From NCBI GenBank assembly GCA_934663645.1, contig CAKUKR010000042.1, positions 1 to 19,180 on the forward strand: 19,180 bases of DNA, read 5' to 3'. Source of the DNA: an uncultured Muribaculaceae bacterium. Its GTDB lineage: Bacteria; Bacteroidota; Bacteroidia; Bacteroidales; Muribaculaceae. A program made the position numbers and the translations under genes. Below are positions 16,631-19,180 of the stretch, in pieces. The notes under the pieces were generated by a model that worked only from the letters and a program-made list of their open reading frames with translations, searched no databases and was not told where the DNA came from. Within the stretch, counting starts at the first letter, position 1. Each line of letters opens with the position of its first letter.

Positions 16631-17506
16631 TCAGCCATTCAGCAGATTGCAGATACAAGTGTCTATCGAGTCTGTCCAGTACGGCACTTCGACCCCGAAG
16701 CGTTCCTTTATTTTTGTCTTGTCTAGCACGGAGTATGCCGGGCGTTCAACAGGCGAGGGGAACTCGCTGCTGTGGCATGGTGTCACCACGCTGCCGCCGC
16801 GCCCTGCGCGTACAGCCACGCGGCGAGCCACGTCATACCATGAGCATACCCCCTCGCCAGAGTAATGGTATGAGCCGTAGCAGCTGTCAGCCTCGGGCGT
16901 TTTCAACGCCTCGACGATGCGTGCTATTGCGCGTGCCAAGTCCGGCGCGTAGGTAGGTGTCCCCGCTTGGTCGAACACCACCTTCACCTTCGGCATACGC
17001 GCTGTCAGGTCGAGCATCGTCTTGACGAAGTTGCGGCCGAACTCGCTGTACAGCCATGCCGTGCGTATGATGACGTGGCGCGGGTTGACGCTGCGCACCA
17101 GCTGCTCGCCCTCGAGCTTTGTCCTGCCGTATACGCCGAGCGGCGAGGTGGGCAGGTCTTCGGTCAGCGGGGTGTTATATGGCAGTCCGCCGAACACATA
17201 ATCAGTTGATATATGTATGATTGAGCCGCCGTGCCGCTGCATGGCAGCAGCGAGTATGCCCGGTGCTTCAGCGTTCAGTTTGCGGGCGAGAGCCTCATCG
17301 CTTTCAGCGCGGTTCACGTCGGTATATGCCGCACAGTTCACCAGCAGCTCCGCGCCGGTGTCGGCGACAGCCTTCTCAACGGCAGCAGCGTCCGTTATGT
17401 CAAGTTCGCCGATGTCGGTAAACGTGTATTTGTCATCGCTTCCTGCAGCGGCGAGGCGCAGTGACCGCCCCAGCTGCCCGTTTGCTCCTGTGACAAGAAT
17501 GTTCAT
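16631..17506 (-). CDS. rfbD: dTDP-4-dehydrorhamnose reductase RfbD/RmlD
   Basis: Last step of the pathway: reduces dTDP-4-dehydro-L-rhamnose to dTDP-L-rhamnose with NAD(P)H. 291 residues, with the nucleotide-binding GANGQLG at 7-13, NCAAYTDVNRAE at 57-68, STDYVFGG at 100-107, and YGRTK at 126-130 giving the catalytic Tyr and Lys. RTAWLYSEFGRNFVKTM and DQAGTPTYAPDLA are typical of RmlD. The start is nine bases after the rfbC stop and has no visible Shine-Dalgarno sequence. The enzyme is complete. Confidence 0.97.
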   Translation of the reverse strand: MNILVTGANGQLGRSLRLAAAGSDDKYTFTDIGELDITDAAAVEKAVADTGAELLVNCAAYTDVNRAESDEALARKLNAEAPGILAAAMQRHGGSIIHISTDYVFGGLPYNTPLTEDLPTSPLGVYGRTKLEGEQLVRSVNPRHVIIRTAWLYSEFGRNFVKTMLDLTARMPKVKVVFDQAGTPTYAPDLARAIARIVEALKTPEADSCYGSYHYSGEGVCSWYDVARRVAVRAGRGGSVVTPCHSSEFPSPVERPAYSVLDKTKIKERFGVEVPYWTDSIDTCICNLLNG

Positions 17507-17515
17507 GGCTGTGTG

Positions 17516-18088
17516 TCAGAGATAATAGTCGGTGTTGTAGTCGAAATCAGCGGTGGCCTCCGTCAGCGGCAGCCGCACCAGGTCTTTGTCTGAGACGATG
17601 GCCTCGCCGGCTGTGAACCGCCAGTCGATGCCAAGCTGCGGGTCGAAGGCCTGGATGCCACCCTCGCTCTGCGGCGCGTAGTAGTTGTCGCACTTGTACT
17701 GGAAGACGGCAATGTCTGTCAGCACGGAGAAGCCATGGGCGAAGCCGCGCGGTATGAAGAGCATGTTGTGGTCCTCCTCCGTCAGCTCCACCGCCACGTG
17801 CTGTCCGAAAGTGGGCGAGCCACGGCGTATGTCAACAGCCACGTCCAGCACACGCCCGCGCACACAGCGCACCAGCTTGCTCTGCGCCTCCGCGCCCTTC
17901 TGGTAATGCAGACCGCGCACCACGCCGCGCTGCGACATGCTTTCATTGTCCTGCACGAAACGCACCGGACGCACCAGCGCGTCAAACTCGCGCTGCGAGA
18001 ACGACTCGAAGAAATACCCCCTGCGGTCGGCGAACACACGAGGCCTCACCTCCACAACGCCCTCTATATTGGTCTTGATTATTTCCAC
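17516..18088 (-). CDS. rfbC: dTDP-4-dehydrorhamnose 3,5-epimerase RfbC/RmlC
   Basis: Third step of the pathway: epimerises C3 and C5 of dTDP-4-keto-6-deoxyglucose. A cupin of 190 residues with GLHYQKG at 59-65 (His61 as the catalytic base), QSKLVRC with Lys71, FIPRGFAHGF at 111-120, and FQYKCDNYY at 129-137 (Tyr131 the likely acid, from the constant offset of two to the Salmonella enzyme). The start codon is GTG at 18088; an in-frame stop lies upstream without any ATG between, and the N-terminus (MEIIKTNIEGVVEVRPRVF) lines up with the family, so GTG is the natural start. It follows rfbA by 32 bases. Confidence 0.97.
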   Translation of the reverse strand: MEIIKTNIEGVVEVRPRVFADRRGYFFESFSQREFDALVRPVRFVQDNESMSQRGVVRGLHYQKGAEAQSKLVRCVRGRVLDVAVDIRRGSPTFGQHVAVELTEEDHNMLFIPRGFAHGFSVLTDIAVFQYKCDNYYAPQSEGGIQAFDPQLGIDWRFTAGEAIVSDKDLVRLPLTEATADFDYNTDYYL

Positions 18089-18102
18089 TGTTTCAGATGT
18101 TT

Positions 18103-18114
18103 ATACACGTGTAT
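18103..18114. repeat. 12-bp perfect palindrome in the rfbA-rfbC gap
   Basis: ATACACGTGTAT is its own reverse complement and sits 14 bases upstream of the rfbC GTG start. It is too short and lacks a T run for a terminator. It could be a protein-binding site or chance. Confidence 0.35.
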
Positions 18115-18120
18115 GCGTTT

Positions 18121-18999
18121 TCATTTGCTGTCAGCCAACTTGAGCAGATACTGCCCGTAGCCGTTTTTCGCCATCGGTGTCGCCACCTGCCGCAGCTTGC
18201 AGCTGTCTATCCAGCCGCTGCGGAACGCTATCCCCTCGAGGCAGCCGATTTTCAGCCCCTGACGCTTCTCGAGCACCTCCACATATATGGAAGCCTCGGC
18301 GAGGGAATCGTGCGTGCCGGTGTCGAGCCACGCAAACCCGCGCCCGAGCGTTTGCACCATCAGCCGCTCCTGCTGCAGATAGCTGCTGTTGACCGACGTT
18401 ATCTCCAGCTCGCCGCGTGCCGACGGCTTGATCCTGGCTGCAATGTCAACCACGCTGTTGGGATAGAAATACAGCCCGGTGACGGCATAGTTCGATTTCG
18501 GCTGCGCCGGCTTCTCCTCTATGGATATGCACTTGCCGTCAGCGTCAAACTCCGCCACGCCGTACCGCTCCGGGTCGTTGACCCAATAGCCGAACACCGT
18601 CGCCATCCCTTTCTGCTCGGCATCCTCGACAGCCCGCGTGAGCATCGGCTGGAAGCCCGAGCCATGGAATATGTTGTCGCCCAGCACGAGGCAGACGGCA
18701 TCGTCGCCTATGAACTCGCGCCCGATGATGAACGCCTGAGCCAGTCCGTCCGGCGAGGGCTGCTCCGCATATTCGAGGCGGCATCCGAAGTCGCTGCCGT
18801 CGCCCAGCAGCCGCCGGAACATCGGCAGGTCATCAGGGGTGGAAATGATGAGAATGTCGCGTATCCCCGCCAGCATCAGCACCGACAGGGGATAATATAC
18901 CATAGGCTTGTCATAGATGGGCAGCAACTGCTTGCTGACACCCTTTGTTATAGGATAAAGGCGTGTGCCGCTGCCACCCGCCAATACTATTCCCTTCAT
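18121..18999 (-). CDS. rfbA: Glucose-1-phosphate thymidylyltransferase RfbA/RmlA
   Basis: First step of dTDP-L-rhamnose synthesis: dTTP plus glucose-1-phosphate to dTDP-glucose. The 292 residues open with [20 protein letters not shown], the nucleotidyltransferase signature, followed by [27 protein letters not shown] around 104-113 holds the metal-binding Asp. [32 protein letters not shown] and [12 protein letters not shown] are further RmlA blocks, and the length is typical of the tetrameric bacterial enzyme. It is the first gene of the rml operon, with a promoter and hairpin-bearing leader directly upstream; no Shine-Dalgarno sequence precedes the ATG, which is common in Bacteroidota. Confidence 0.98.
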   Translation of the reverse strand: MKGIVLAGGSGTRLYPITKGVSKQLLPIYDKPMVYYPLSVLMLAGIRDILIISTPDDLPMFRRLLGDGSDFGCRLEYAEQPSPDGLAQAFIIGREFIGDDAVCLVLGDNIFHGSGFQPMLTRAVEDAEQKGMATVFGYWVNDPERYGVAEFDADGKCISIEEKPAQPKSNYAVTGLYFYPNSVVDIAARIKPSARGELEITSVNSSYLQQERLMVQTLGRGFAWLDTGTHDSLAEASIYVEVLEKRQGLKIGCLEGIAFRSGWIDSCKLRQVATPMAKNGYGQYLLKLADSK

Positions 19000-19027
19000 A
19001 TTGATTTCGAGCGATTAGTGTACCGGT

Positions 19028-19066
19028 ATGCCGCGCAGGCGCGACGCGCACGCTTCCGCGCGGCAT
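19028..19066 (-). repeat. Hairpin in the 5' leader of the rml operon
   Basis: ATGCCGCGC at 19028-19036 and GCGCGGCAT at 19058-19066 form a perfect 9-bp inverted repeat around a 21-base GC-rich loop that may itself pair. With transcription starting just downstream of the -7 box (about 19070), the hairpin would begin within a few bases of the mRNA 5' end. No T run follows on the minus strand, so it is not a terminator of standard form. A 5'-end stabilising role is inference. Confidence 0.55.
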
Positions 19067-19074
19067 TTAATGTG

Positions 19075-19106
19075 CAAAAATAGTCAATTCCCCCGAAATC
19101 GCAAAA
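19075..19106 (-). promoter_or_regulatory. Bacteroidota-type promoter of the rml operon
   Basis: On the minus strand TATTTTTG (19082-19075) fits the -7 consensus TAnnTTTG exactly, and TTTTG (19106-19102) supplies the -33 TTTG box, with 19 bases between them, the spacing typical of the Bacteroides vegetative sigma factor. Transcription would start near 19070, giving a leader of about 70 bases before the rfbA ATG. It is the only promoter with both boxes that I found in the intergenic sequence here. Confidence 0.75.
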
Positions 19107-19109
19107 TCC

Positions 19110-19180
19110 CGCCCGGCGACAGACCTGATCGAGCGAAGGATAAAGGAGTCCGCAGTGGTGGGCTTCGATGAGTCGGGCTG
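19110..19180 (+). pseudogene. Fragment of an IS66-type transposase (runs off the right edge)
   Basis: The plus strand reads TDLIERRIKESAVVGFDESG up to the edge. The pattern of an Ile/Glu/Arg-rich helix followed by VVG.DE(T/S)G resembles the first catalytic-Asp region of IS66-family transposases of Bacteroidota, with the Asp codon at 19167-19169. No start codon precedes it in frame except two GTG just before this motif, and a TAA lies at 19068-19070. The large N-terminal part expected of such a transposase is therefore absent, so this is probably a remnant left by deletion or recombination. The downstream part is outside the window. The identification rests on about 20 residues; the minus strand is also open here, so another reading is possible. 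Confidence 0.5.

Noticed and set aside
18097..19083. Plus-strand open frame of 328 codons opposite rfbA
   Set aside because: It lies antisense to rfbA and runs across its promoter; no protein family is recognisable.
19068..19180. Minus-strand open frame at the right edge as the C-terminus of an upstream gene
   Set aside because: It would end in TAA at 19070-19068, right across the rml promoter; its sequence resembles nothing I know, whereas the plus-strand reading has a transposase-like motif. It cannot be fully excluded.

Overview
The window reads as part of a GC-rich Bacteroidales chromosome. A Muribaculaceae-like or related gut lineage is my guess, not something the sequence proves. The evidence is the set of Bacteroidota-type families (DUF4294, a WbqC-like protein, a LepB with a large insertion, a Na/Pi symporter fused to a PhoU-like domain), mostly weak Shine-Dalgarno signals, and a promoter at the right end with the Bacteroidota pattern of a -33 TTTG-type box and a -7 TAnnTTTG box. 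All 16 coding regions I accept as genes (one cut by the left edge) lie on the minus strand, so transcription runs from high to low coordinates. No gap exceeds 300 bases. I saw no tRNA, rRNA, CRISPR array or intact mobile element.

Right to left: the right edge (about 19110-19180) holds a short plus-strand fragment that looks like an IS66-type transposase with its N-terminal part missing. Facing away from it is a well-formed promoter (19075-19106), followed by a leader with a 9-bp GC-rich hairpin. This drives the complete dTDP-L-rhamnose set in the order rfbA, rfbC, rfbD, rfbB (18999 down to 15486). Close behind come two secreted LysM-containing peptidoglycan hydrolases: an M23 endopeptidase (15458-14337) and a glucosaminidase-domain protein (14340-13402), joined by an ATGA stop/start overlap.

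After the largest gap (127 bases) comes a second run: a Na/Pi cotransporter with a PhoU-like domain (13274-11484), mannose-1-phosphate guanylyltransferase (11430-10354), dapB (10316-9579), lepB (9582-8131), a WbqC-like protein (8134-7589), a DUF4294 protein (7587-6937), nadB (6881-5313), an S41 C-terminal processing protease (5277-3613) and mfd (3603-253). The dapB-lepB-wbqC-DUF4294 part is chained by two ATGA overlaps and a 1-base gap, so these four are very probably co-translated. At the left edge an unidentified gene begins at 232 and runs out of the window; it is clearly less GC-rich than mfd.

Functionally the window is mostly envelope housekeeping: two activated sugars (dTDP-rhamnose, GDP-mannose), diaminopimelate for peptidoglycan and lysine, wall hydrolases, signal peptide removal, and a periplasmic-type processing protease. 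To these are added phosphate uptake, NAD synthesis and transcription-coupled repair. I do not see a convincing new biological system. The points most worth a second look are the uncharacterised DUF4294/WbqC pair welded to lepB and dapB, the promoter/hairpin/transposase junction at the right edge, and the low-GC partial gene at the left edge.
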